Origin: an uncultured Clostridia bacterium
Lineage (GTDB): Bacteria; Bacillota; Clostridia; Oscillospirales; Ruminococcaceae
Length of the DNA stretch: 27,796 nt
Direction of reading: 5' to 3'
Assembly (NCBI GenBank): GCA_947629275.1
Contig: CANRDG010000006.1
Coordinates: 1-27,796 of the forward strand
Position 1 is the stretch's first letter. Every line of letters begins with the position of its first letter. The position numbers and the translations under genes are program-made. Below, one piece after another: positions 1-7,547 of the stretch. The notes under the pieces are model-generated. The model was not told where the DNA came from, ran no database searches, and worked only from the letters and a program-made list of their open reading frames with translations.

Positions 1-99
1 GCGCGCCTGCTGACAGAGTGCGCCGATGTCCCCGACGATATGATACCCGTGTCCTCGCTTTTGCGCGAGTTTGTCGGCGGGGGAAATTTTCAGTATTAG
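1..99 (+). CDS. C-terminal end of an unidentified protein (5' truncated)
   Basis: Frame 1 is open from the first base to a TAG at 97-99 and encodes 32 residues ending in VGGGNFQY. Codon use and GC-rich third positions match the neighbouring genes, so this is probably the tail of a real gene that starts outside the window. I do not recognise the family: the Gly-rich end loosely recalls amidinotransferase/deiminase C-termini (GGG followed by an aromatic or Cys), but 32 residues are too few to assign it. No U-rich terminator follows on the plus strand; the next element is the hairpin at 135-165. Confidence 0.55.
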   Translation, partial: ARLLTECADVPDDMIPVSSLLREFVGGGNFQY

Positions 100-134
100 A
101 ACATAGATGACCTGCCGTACCTATGTTATTGTTG

Positions 135-165
135 GGGAAAAGCCTTTCTTCAGAAAGGTTTTCCC
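135..165. repeat. Inverted repeat (13-bp stem, TTCA loop) upstream of mraY
   Basis: Bases 135-148 pair with 153-165 around the loop TTCA (149-152), with one bulged G at 142. The plus strand continues with AAAAAG instead of a T-run, so it does not look like a plus-strand intrinsic terminator. It lies between the truncated first gene and the mraY-like gene and resembles the hairpins found in the repeat region at 12577-12786. Function unknown; it may stabilise the upstream transcript's 3' end or be a repeat remnant. Confidence 0.5.
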
Positions 166-230
166 AAAAAGAAATATAAGACCGATAAGTTATCAATGCT
201 CTATACAACAAAACATTCAGGAGGAATACT

Positions 231-1205
231 ATGCTCTTTGAGCTGTTAAATGACAATGATGTAAACAAAAGAATTTTCATGCTGCTGTTTGCGGTGCTGC
301 CGTTTCTGACGGCGTTTTTGGCGTTAAAGCTCGGCAGGGTGATACTGCCCAAAGACCACGGCAAAGCTGACGTCGCGGACGGTATGCAGTCGGCAGGAAA
401 ACCTACGGGCGGCGGTATCATCTTCATAAGCGTGTTTACGCTTGTTTGCGCGCTGTTTGTGCCGATGAGCATAGAACGCATAATTTACCTGTGTGCGATA
501 TACATTTCGATGTTGTCGGGCTTTTTTGACGACGGTGCAAAAGTGCCGTGGGGCAGGGTAAAGAAAGGTCTTTTAGACCTCGTTATCGCCGTAGGGGTTT
601 CGTATACCTACTGCTGGTTCAACGGCAGCGACCTGCACATTGCGCTGTTGGATAAAACTTTCGCGCTTCCGCAGTGGCTGTATGTCATTCTTGGCGCGGC
701 GCTGGTGTGGGGCAGCATAAACGTCACCAACTGCTCTGACGGCGTGGACGGACTGTGCGGCAGCCTCAGCATAATTTCAATAGGCACGGCGGTATTGCTT
801 GTGCATACGCTTTCGCCCGACCGCAGTTTTACGATGATGCTCGCCGTTATGATACTTTGCCTGCTGGCGTATCTGTGGTATAACGCCAACCCAAGCAGGC
901 TGCTCATGGGCGACGCAGGCTCACGCGCACTGGGCGTTTTGCTCGCTATTGCAATGATGAAAACGGGCTCGCCGATACTGTTTATACCCGTATGCGCGAT
1001 GCTCGTAATTGACGGCGGCGCGCCGCTTCTGAAAATATCATGCATAAAATTTCTGCACATGAAAGGCTTTATGAAAAACATCACCACGCCGATACACGAC
1101 CATCTTAAAAAGAACAAAAAATGGTCTGCGCCGCAGGTGGTGTTCAGGCTTGCGATATTGCAGATCATCATAAACTTAGCGCTCTTGGCGGTGCTGATAT
1201 TCTGA
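231..1205 (+). CDS. mraY: MraY-like phospho-N-acetylmuramoyl-pentapeptide transferase
   Basis: A polytopic membrane enzyme of the polyprenyl-phosphate phospho-sugar transferase family, which would attach UDP-MurNAc-pentapeptide to undecaprenyl phosphate to make lipid I at the cytoplasmic membrane. The 324 residues fit MraY (about 320-360) and carry the family motifs: GKPTGGGI (56-63), the Asp pair D100-D101, NVTNCSDGVDGL (164-175), NPSRLLMGDAGS (220-231, D228 catalytic region) and a C-terminal TTPIHDH (285-291). The NCSDGVDGL segment and the TPIH motif favour MraY over WecA/TagO. The usual TPIHHH is TPIHDH here, with Asp at 290. The start has AGGAGG at 219-224, six bases before ATG. It sits 26 bases upstream of the pullulanase gene, not in a division/cell-wall cluster, so it may be a paralogue of a canonical mraY elsewhere. 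Confidence 0.85.
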   Translation: MLFELLNDNDVNKRIFMLLFAVLPFLTAFLALKLGRVILPKDHGKADVADGMQSAGKPTGGGIIFISVFTLVCALFVPMSIERIIYLCAIYISMLSGFFDDGAKVPWGRVKKGLLDLVIAVGVSYTYCWFNGSDLHIALLDKTFALPQWLYVILGAALVWGSINVTNCSDGVDGLCGSLSIISIGTAVLLVHTLSPDRSFTMMLAVMILCLLAYLWYNANPSRLLMGDAGSRALGVLLAIAMMKTGSPILFIPVCAMLVIDGGAPLLKISCIKFLHMKGFMKNITTPIHDHLKKNKKWSAPQVVFRLAILQIIINLALLAVLIF

Positions 1206-1231
1206 TTTATTTGAAAGGAACATTTTAACCT

Positions 1232-3253
1232 ATGTTTTCTGAAACGGACTTTGAAAGGGCAGACAGAGAAAATTATTACGGCGGACCGCTCGGCGTTGAA
1301 ATTGACGGCAATAAAACTATTTTCCGCGCGTGGTCACCGCTTGCAACGGGTGCGTATATACGTATTTACGCCGACGGCACGGGCAGCAATACTATTGAAA
1401 CTTTGCCTATGGAACGCCACTGGACAGGCTGTTGGCAGGTGGAGATACTGCGAAACCTCGAGGGCTTTTTCTATGTTTATGTGTTTGAATTTGAGTACAG
1501 ATACTTAAAAAGTACCGCAGATATTTATGCTGTAGCCTGCGGCGTGAACGGCGACAGAAGTGCGGTAGTAGACCTTAAAAAGACTGACCCGTTCGGCTGG
1601 GATACAGTGCCCCGACCCGTTATTGAAAACCCCTGCGATGCAGTCATCTACGAGTGCCATATACGCGATTTTTCTATAGACGAGAGCAGCGGCGTAAAGG
1701 TTCGTTACCGCGGCAAATTTTTAGGGTTAGCAGAGGACGGGCTGTATATAGGCAAAGGCACAACGGTAGGTTTGGCGCATTTGAAAGAGCTTGGCGTAAC
1801 GCACGTTCAGCTTTTGCCGATATACGACTATGCAACGGTAGACGAGGCTAAACCGTGGGAACAGCAGTTTAACTGGGGGTATGATCCCAAAAACTATAAC
1901 TGCCCCGAGGGTTCGTATTCTACCGATGCCGAATCGCCGTCAGCGCGAATCTTCGAGCTTAAAACGCTTATAATGGAGCTTCACAAAAACGGCATAGGCG
2001 CTATTATGGACGTGGTGTATAACCATACCTACCTTACCGAAACTTCGTGGTTCGATCTGACATTCCCCGGCTATTTCTACCGCATGAGAGAGGACGGCTA
2101 TTCAAACGGCTCGGGAGTTGGCAGCGAGATAGCCTCCGAAAGGGCTATGGTTCGCAGATATATAGTAGATTCGGTGAAATTCTGGGCTAACGAGTATAAA
2201 ATAGACGGCTTCCGCTTTGACCTTATGGCGGTGCTCGACTGCGATACGATAAACGAGATACGCTCCGAGCTGGACAAGCTCTCCCCATACGTGATGATGT
2301 ACGGCGAGGGCTGGTCGGGCGGCGAGTGCGCGCTGGAAAGCAGCAGACTTTGTTATAAGTGGAACAACGCCGCTTTTCCGCAGGTCGGTCTTTTCAACGA
2401 CGACTATCGCGATGCCATAAAGGGCGCGACTTTTGACGTCTACCGCAGAGGATATGTCGGCGGAAATATTGAGTTTACAAACATAGTAAAGCGCGGTCTT
2501 GCAGGGTCGGTGGCGCACCCCGACATTTCGGGAAACGACGAGGCGGCATGGGCGCAGCAGCCCTATCAGAGCATAAACTATTGTGAGGCACACGACAACT
2601 GGACGATGTGGGATAAAATAATCATCTCCTGCGGCGATTTTACAGACGAGGAAAAAGTCTCCGCGGACAGGCTGTCGGCGGCTTTGGTGATTTTAGCGCA
2701 GGGCGTGCCGTTTTTGCACCTCGGTGAGGATTTTCTGCGCAGCAAGCCGAAAAAAGTACACGGCAGCGACCTTGAAACTCATGAATTTTTTGAGGATAAC
2801 AGCTATAATTCGCCAGACTTTACAAACAGTATAAAATGGCATAGAAAGATCGAAAATACTGAAGTTTTCAGATATTATAGAGAGCTTGTCCGTCTGCGCA
2901 GAACGTCGCCGCTTTTCAGGCTTCGCACTGCCGACGAAATACGCGAAAAATTGCACTTTCTTGATACCGAGGACATCGGCGTGATACTTATGAAGCTGGA
3001 GGACGAGAGCGACTGTTTTGTCGTGGCGTTCAACCCCTACCGCGAGGCAAAGTGGGTCGATCTGCCCGACGGAATGTATTTTGTAAGGCTGTCGGAGAGC
3101 GGCAAGTCGCATGAGTTCCCGATGATGAGCAACCATGTGTCAATACCGCCGCTGTCGGCAGTCGTGTTTGAGCGGTGCGAGGAGGAACTCAGCGACCTGC
3201 GCGAAAAGGTCTCACAGCACACACAGCGGTTCGGAACGAGGAATTTGATGTAA
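1232..3253 (+). CDS. pulA: Type I pullulanase (GH13, alpha-1,6 debranching)
   Basis: Hydrolyses alpha-1,6 branch points in pullulan, glycogen and branched maltodextrins. The N-terminal 110 residues resemble a CBM48-type beta-sandwich (FRAWSPLA at 31-38), followed by a GH13 barrel. The type I pullulanase signature NWGYDP is at 214-219, next to NYNCPEGSYSTD. The four GH13 regions are visible: DVVYNH (260-265), GFRFD (326-330, nucleophile D330), YGEGW (357-361, acid/base E359) and EAHDN (452-456, D455). There is no signal peptide, so it is predicted cytoplasmic, acting on glycogen or imported oligosaccharides. The 673-residue length fits short cytosolic type I enzymes. An AAAGGA site precedes the ATG. 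It lies 26 bases after the mraY-like gene and may be co-transcribed with it. It is followed by a repeat and a terminator shared with the convergent lipoprotein gene. Confidence 0.95.
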   Translation: MFSETDFERADRENYYGGPLGVEIDGNKTIFRAWSPLATGAYIRIYADGTGSNTIETLPMERHWTGCWQVEILRNLEGFFYVYVFEFEYRYLKSTADIYAVACGVNGDRSAVVDLKKTDPFGWDTVPRPVIENPCDAVIYECHIRDFSIDESSGVKVRYRGKFLGLAEDGLYIGKGTTVGLAHLKELGVTHVQLLPIYDYATVDEAKPWEQQFNWGYDPKNYNCPEGSYSTDAESPSARIFELKTLIMELHKNGIGAIMDVVYNHTYLTETSWFDLTFPGYFYRMREDGYSNGSGVGSEIASERAMVRRYIVDSVKFWANEYKIDGFRFDLMAVLDCDTINEIRSELDKLSPYVMMYGEGWSGGECALESSRLCYKWNNAAFPQVGLFNDDYRDAIKGATFDVYRRGYVGGNIEFTNIVKRGLAGSVAHPDISGNDEAAWAQQPYQSINYCEAHDNWTMWDKIIISCGDFTDEEKVSADRLSAALVILAQGVPFLHLGEDFLRSKPKKVHGSDLETHEFFEDNSYNSPDFTNSIKWHRKIENTEVFRYYRELVRLRRTSPLFRLRTADEIREKLHFLDTEDIGVILMKLEDESDCFVVAFNPYREAKWVDLPDGMYFVRLSESGKSHEFPMMSNHVSIPPLSAVVFERCEEELSDLREKVSQHTQRFGTRNLM

Positions 3254-3525
3254 ATTTTTGCGCTTACGCGCAAGCCTGCGGAGCCGTTCACCGCCCAACG
3301 CGCAAAACTATTAAACCCTGTCAAGAAAATAAAAGTTTTCAATCGACCTCTTTTTTACAGTTGCTTCGCAACTGCCAAGGGTCGTCAAGGTCGTAGCGTT
3401 CGCAAGTAACGTCGCTCAAAGTGAAAAAACTAACTTCTTGCCTCTTGTAACCGCAGAAATAACGGCTTTGCGCAAAAGGCGCAAAACCGTTTCTAACTTC
3501 TAATTTCTCACTTCTGACCTCTAAA
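3254..3525 (+). repeat. Dispersed intergenic repeat, copy A (complete)
   Basis: No gene is visible here. The stretch matches two other places in the window. Module 1 (about 3257-3391: GCGCTTACGCGC, a GCGGAGC-GTTCACCG block, a TAAAAGTTTTC block, then a GGGTCGTCAAGGTC block) aligns with 12486-12618. Module 2 (about 3440-3525: CTTGCCTCTTGTAACCGCAG, an ACGGCTTTGCGC block, then AAAACCG) aligns with 13132-13240 and, reversed, with 20215-20300. It ends in five 7-base units at 3491-3525 of the form YTCTRAC. A small hairpin, AGTTGC-TTC-GCAACT, lies near 3360-3374. Identity was judged by eye. Confidence 0.75.
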
Positions 3526-3558
3526 AGAAAACGCCCTCATAAAGAGGACGTTTTTTTT
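3522..3558. terminator. Bidirectional intrinsic terminator between pulA and the lipoprotein gene
   Basis: Bases 3530-3538 pair with 3544-3552 around a 5-base loop. Read on the minus strand (lipoprotein direction) the one non-Watson-Crick position is a U-G wobble and the stem is followed by TTCTTTT. Read on the plus strand it is an A-C mismatch followed by eight T. It lies 23 bases past the lipoprotein stop, so it most likely ends that transcript and may also stop pullulanase transcription. Confidence 0.8.
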
Positions 3559-3574
3559 ATGTATCAGGAAAAAT

Positions 3575-4786
3575 TTACCCAAAGATACTATCTGCCGGGT
3601 CTACATAGCCGGTGCCGTCGCATTTCATGCATTTGCCCGGTTTTCCATGGCAAGTAAGGCAATTCAAGAAACCTAAGCACTTTCCGCAAACTCCTATTTT
3701 GCTCGGTTCATAGCCTGTGCCGTAACAACGGTTGCATTTTCCTGTTCCGTCGCATGTAACACAATATGTTCCTTTGCCTTTGCACTGCGGGCATTTTTTC
3801 TCTGTAGGTGATTTGTTTATAGCCCTGTTGTAAGAAGTGTCTTCAAGCTGACCACTGCCGCTGCATCTTGTGCAGGTCATTTTTGCGCCCTTGTGATCGC
3901 AGGTCACCTTGCCGTTTACGCAATCGGGATTTGTGCACTTCAGCTTGCCGCTGCGGCAATTAGCGTTTTCGCATAATGCCTGACCGTCACCCCAGCAATT
4001 GGTACAGCCGGCTATTCCATCTCCGCCGCAGGTACCGCAATATTTGTGGCTCGCTGAGGTACTGTAGTATGGACATCTTATTTTGCCGTCACCGCCGCAG
4101 GCTGTACAATCTACAGTTCCTTTTCCGCCGCAGTCAGGGCAATTCTCGCCTGTGTTTCCCTTTCCGCCGCATACAGAGCAGATTTTGGTAAAATCTGCTT
4201 TTGCATAGTTGCATTCTGAGCATATCTCTCCACGACCTTTGCAAAGTTTGCACATTATATATTTTACTGTTGTCGTTGGCGGTGTTATCTTGGTAGTTTC
4301 AGCCGGCTTTGTAGTGACCGCAGGCTTAACCGTCGTGGTGGTAGTAGTTTTAGCGCCGCCGCTCGGCTGCTGAACTGCCGCTTTTGTAGTTGTAGTCTTC
4401 TTTTGAGTATTTCCTGCCGACGGTTTTTCTGCCGCAGCTTTTGTGGTGGTGCTCTTAGTTGGAACAGACTCTATTGCCGTGCTGCCTGTTTCATCGCTCG
4501 GGGGGGTATCGGCTTTCTGCTCGGTGGTAACTTCCTGAGTAGTATCGCCGTCTTCCTCGTCGGGAGTTTGCGGCTCGTCTGCCGTGGTTTCTTCCGCAGT
4601 TTCGGTGGTTTCTTCTTCAGCTGCCGTGCTTTCGTCATCGTTGTCTTCGGTATCCTGAACCGCAACGGTAACTTTTTCTTCAATGGCAGAGCTGTCGGGC
4701 AGCGAACCGCCGTCGTCCGCAACTGAGCCGCACGCACTGAAAAGACACATCGAAGCCACTATCAATGCCAGTAACGTTTTCTTCAT
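3575..4786 (-). CDS. Secreted lipoprotein with DnaJ-like cysteine-rich zinc-finger repeats
   Basis: A 403-residue protein in three parts. Residues 1-19 are a lipoprotein signal peptide (MKKTLLALIV..., lipobox FSAC, lipidated C19), placing the protein on the outer face of the membrane. Residues 31-104 are acidic, and 110-173 are a Thr/Lys/Pro-rich linker of the kind used to cross the cell wall. Residues 179-395 hold about 16 CxxC motifs, many in the form CxxCxGxG, like the DnaJ zinc-binding domain but several times longer. There is no J-domain. The cysteines probably bind zinc in pairs, or could form disulfides outside the cell. AGGAGG lies 7 bases before the ATG, and a TTGACA-17-TATACT promoter lies at 4861-4889. 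It appears to be a single-gene unit with its own terminator. Function is unknown; metal binding or protein-protein contact is inference. Confidence 0.8.
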   Translation of the reverse strand: MKKTLLALIVASMCLFSACGSVADDGGSLPDSSAIEEKVTVAVQDTEDNDDESTAAEEETTETAEETTADEPQTPDEEDGDTTQEVTTEQKADTPPSDETGSTAIESVPTKSTTTKAAAEKPSAGNTQKKTTTTKAAVQQPSGGAKTTTTTTVKPAVTTKPAETTKITPPTTTVKYIMCKLCKGRGEICSECNYAKADFTKICSVCGGKGNTGENCPDCGGKGTVDCTACGGDGKIRCPYYSTSASHKYCGTCGGDGIAGCTNCWGDGQALCENANCRSGKLKCTNPDCVNGKVTCDHKGAKMTCTRCSGSGQLEDTSYNRAINKSPTEKKCPQCKGKGTYCVTCDGTGKCNRCYGTGYEPSKIGVCGKCLGFLNCLTCHGKPGKCMKCDGTGYVDPADSIFG

Positions 4787-4860
4787 ACATTTTCCTCCTG
4801 TTTCAATATTTAGCGGTTTAAGTATTTCATTCCGAAAACCGCTGGTTGATTTATGTATAT

Positions 4861-4889
4861 AGTATACAAGATGTGAATGGTTTTGTCAA
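4861..4889 (-). promoter_or_regulatory. Sigma-A promoter of the DnaJ-finger lipoprotein gene
   Basis: On the minus strand, TTGACA (4889-4884) and TATACT (4866-4861) are separated by exactly 17 bases. They lie about 75 bases upstream of the lipoprotein ATG, just after the terminator of the alpha-xylosidase gene, which supports an independent transcript. Confidence 0.8.
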
Positions 4890-4900
4890 GAAGTTTTTTG

Positions 4901-4938
4901 CTAAAAATCAAACTCCCGAAGTCTTACCCTCGGGAGTT
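4901..4938 (-). terminator. Intrinsic terminator after the alpha-xylosidase gene
   Basis: Perfect 9-bp stem (4911-4919 with 4930-4938) and a 10-base loop. On the minus strand it is followed by TGATTTTTAG. It lies 22 bases past the GH31 stop codon. Confidence 0.85.
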
Positions 4939-4959
4939 GTTGTTTTATTCGGTTTTGCC

Positions 4960-7308
4960 TTAAAGCTCTATCACCGCGCTGTCAGTGCCGGGGGCACATT
5001 CAACGCTCTTGCCGCAGCAGGCGCATTCGACCGTGAACGCCTTGTCGGTCTTCGTGTACGAAAGCTTTATGCCCTCAGCCGTGCGCTGCGCCGTTATCTC
5101 AAAAATGAGATTTGCATCTTTATCGTATATCTTGCGCTGTGCAGTTTTGCCCTCCTGCAATCCGTAGATCTTGAACACCGTGCCGTCAAGATAATCATAC
5201 TCAACATTGCGCTTAAAGTTGCCAAACGGTATTATGCTGCCCGGTTTTGCATACAGCGGAAGTCCGAAATAATCGTACTTTTTTGTATACCACGAGCCGC
5301 CTTCCAGCTTCTCGCCCGTCTGAATGTCAGTCCACTTGCCGCCCGTCGGCAGATAGAAGTCAGCAGTGCCCTCCTCGTTGAACACAGGCGCGACCAGCAG
5401 AGAGTCACCCAGCATATACTGCGTATCAAGCGTGTGTGTCGTCTTGTCATAGCCGAAATCAATCACCATAGAGCGCATCATCGGCACGCCCGTTTCATGC
5501 GTAAATACGGCGTTTGAGAACAGGTAAGGCATCAGCTTGCCCTTGAGGTCTGTAAAGTGCTTTGAAACGCGGCACGCCTCCTCGTCAAAGTTCCACGGCA
5601 CGCGGTAGGAAGAATTTCCGTGGTATCTCGAGTGGGTCGAAAGCAGTCCGAACGCAGTCCACCTCTTGTAAAGGTCGGGCGTTGCGGTCGCCTCGAAGCC
5701 CGAAATATCGTGCGAGAAGAAGCCGAATCCCGACATACACAGCGAAAGTCCGCCGCGAAGCGTTTCCCACATACTGTCGTAGTTCGAGAAGCAGTCGCCG
5801 CCCCAGTGTACGGGGAATTTCTGACCGCCAACCGTGGCAGAGCGCGCAAACAGGCACGCCTTGTTCTCGCCGTAGTAATCTTTCAGCACGTCAAACACGC
5901 ATTTGTTGTAAAGATATGTGTAGTAGTTGTGCATCTTCAACGGGTCTGAGCCGTCAAAGTAGCATACATCGGTGGGTATTCTCTCTCCGAAGTCGGTCTT
6001 GAAGCAGTCAACACCCATTTCGCAAAGCTCTTTCAGCTTGTCTGCGTACCACTTTGAAGCCGCAGGGTTGGTAAAGTCAACAACGGCAAGGCTGGGCTGC
6101 CACAAATCGCACTGGAACACGCTGCCGTCTTTGTTCTTTATAAGATAGCCGTTTTCCGCTGCCTCGTCAAAAAGCTCCGAATGCTGGCTTATGTAGGGGT
6201 TTATCCAGGCGCATATCTGCAAGCCTCTCTCTTTAAGGCGCGCCAGCATAGCCTTCGGGTCGGGGAACATCTCTCCGTCCCACTTGAAGTTGCACCAGCG
6301 GAACTCTTTCATCCAGAAGCAGTCAAAGTGGAACACCTGCAAAGGTATCTCGTACTGCTCCATTTTGTCTATGAAAGAAGTCACCGTCTCTTCGTCGTAA
6401 TTTGTGGTGAACGATGTCGTCAGCCACAGACCGAAGCTGTATGCAGGGGGCAGGGCAGGCTTGCCGGTAAGGTCTGTGTACCTCATCAGTACGTCTGCAA
6501 CGCTCTCGCCGCCGAACAGAAAATACTCCATGTTCTGACCCTGTACCGCGAAAGAGACTTTAGAAACAGTCTCGCTGCCGACCTCAAACGTTACCTTTTC
6601 GGGGTGGTTTACAAGCACGCCGTAGTTGTTTGAAGATACATAGAAAGGTATCGACTTGTATGTCTGCTCAGAGCAGGTGCCGCCGTCGTTATTCCATACT
6701 TCAACGGTCTGACCGTTCTTTACAAAGCTTGTGAATTTCTCGCCAAAGCCGTATATCCTCTCGCCAATGCCAAGACCCAGCATTTCGCGTATAACAGAAT
6801 TGTCGCCGCTGTCTGAGACTGCGTAAAACCTGTCGGCAGCGTGGGCGTTCATTCTGTTTTCTGTTACCCACCTGTCCTCCTCGATAAGCGAGGTAGTCCT
6901 CCAGCCGCTTTTGGTAAGCAGCTTGTCTTTGTAGTAATATTTTATATCCCAACCCTGACCCGGACCTGCCACAACAACTTTCGTGTCGTCCGAGATAAGC
7001 TCATAGCCGCCGTCTGCCAGCTTGTTGATGACCGGTTTGAAACCAAAATCCTCGTTAAGGTCAAAGTACGGACCTTTCTTCACCGTGCCCTTGTGGTGAA
7101 CGATATTCACCTTGATAGAGTCTTTCATTGTAGATGTGAACGAGATCTCCAGCACAGGACCGCCAAGGGTCATGCCTCTGTTGCCTATCCACTGTGTGGT
7201 AGCGTATACGCTTACAGACCTATCGTCTGCCGTCACCTCATACATCTGCGTTGCGTAGTTTACACTGTAGCCCGGCTGATTGAGCCAGAAGCCGTCGGAA
7301 TACTTCAT
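4960..7308 (-). CDS. yicI: GH31 alpha-xylosidase (YicI/XylS type)
   Basis: Retaining glycoside hydrolase of family 31 that removes alpha-xylosyl residues, such as those on xyloglucan oligosaccharides. The nucleophile lies in FKTDFGERIP (D439) and the acid/base in HWGGDC (D505). The PLQVFHFDCFWM and SRYHGNSSYR segments are typical of bacterial alpha-xylosidases rather than alpha-glucosidases, and 782 residues is close to YicI (772). I chose the ATG at 7308 because AAGGAGG lies 8 bases upstream, the next residues (MKYSDGFWLNQPG) match family N-termini, and the in-frame extension to 7494 reads as AT-rich leader. There is no signal peptide, so it is predicted cytoplasmic and would need imported oligosaccharides; no sugar transporter is adjacent. 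The 163-base leader (7309-7471) holds a weak candidate promoter (TTGCGC, 17 bases, TATACT at 7451-7446). Substrate is inferred from family features; alpha-glucosidase activity is possible. Confidence 0.92.
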   Translation of the reverse strand: MKYSDGFWLNQPGYSVNYATQMYEVTADDRSVSVYATTQWIGNRGMTLGGPVLEISFTSTMKDSIKVNIVHHKGTVKKGPYFDLNEDFGFKPVINKLADGGYELISDDTKVVVAGPGQGWDIKYYYKDKLLTKSGWRTTSLIEEDRWVTENRMNAHAADRFYAVSDSGDNSVIREMLGLGIGERIYGFGEKFTSFVKNGQTVEVWNNDGGTCSEQTYKSIPFYVSSNNYGVLVNHPEKVTFEVGSETVSKVSFAVQGQNMEYFLFGGESVADVLMRYTDLTGKPALPPAYSFGLWLTTSFTTNYDEETVTSFIDKMEQYEIPLQVFHFDCFWMKEFRWCNFKWDGEMFPDPKAMLARLKERGLQICAWINPYISQHSELFDEAAENGYLIKNKDGSVFQCDLWQPSLAVVDFTNPAASKWYADKLKELCEMGVDCFKTDFGERIPTDVCYFDGSDPLKMHNYYTYLYNKCVFDVLKDYYGENKACLFARSATVGGQKFPVHWGGDCFSNYDSMWETLRGGLSLCMSGFGFFSHDISGFEATATPDLYKRWTAFGLLSTHSRYHGNSSYRVPWNFDEEACRVSKHFTDLKGKLMPYLFSNAVFTHETGVPMMRSMVIDFGYDKTTHTLDTQYMLGDSLLVAPVFNEEGTADFYLPTGGKWTDIQTGEKLEGGSWYTKKYDYFGLPLYAKPGSIIPFGNFKRNVEYDYLDGTVFKIYGLQEGKTAQRKIYDKDANLIFEITAQRTAEGIKLSYTKTDKAFTVECACCGKSVECAPGTDSAVIEL

Positions 7309-7471
7309 AAAAGCGTCCTCCTTAAAATAATGATAAAGTTTCAAAAGTCTGAAATAATATTTTAATACCGGAAGAATAATAAAATTCCCCCTGATATTAT
7401 AGTAACCTATTTCATGTGCTTTTTCAATAGTAATTTTCATAATACAGTATAAATATATTAAACAGAAAGCG

Positions 7472-7510
7472 CAAAAATACGGCAGCCAAGGCATTTTGCC
7501 AAGACCGCCG
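7472..7510 (-). terminator. Intrinsic terminator after ftsX
   Basis: On the minus strand, 7510-7498 pairs with 7492-7480 around an ATTTT/AAAAT loop: 11 pairs including two G-U wobbles, interrupted by two T-T mismatches. It is followed by TATTTTTG. It separates ftsEX from the alpha-xylosidase gene, 38 bases after the ftsX stop. Confidence 0.7.
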
Positions 7511-7547
7511 CTATAATCAAATTTATTTTGCCGTTATTTTTTATACT

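Noticed and set aside
135..165. Terminator of the first, truncated gene
   Set aside because: The hairpin is good but is followed by A-rich sequence on the plus strand.
4846..5517. A 223-codon plus-strand frame opposite the alpha-xylosidase gene
   Set aside because: It is antisense to a gene with clear GH31 motifs and starts inside the lipoprotein promoter region.
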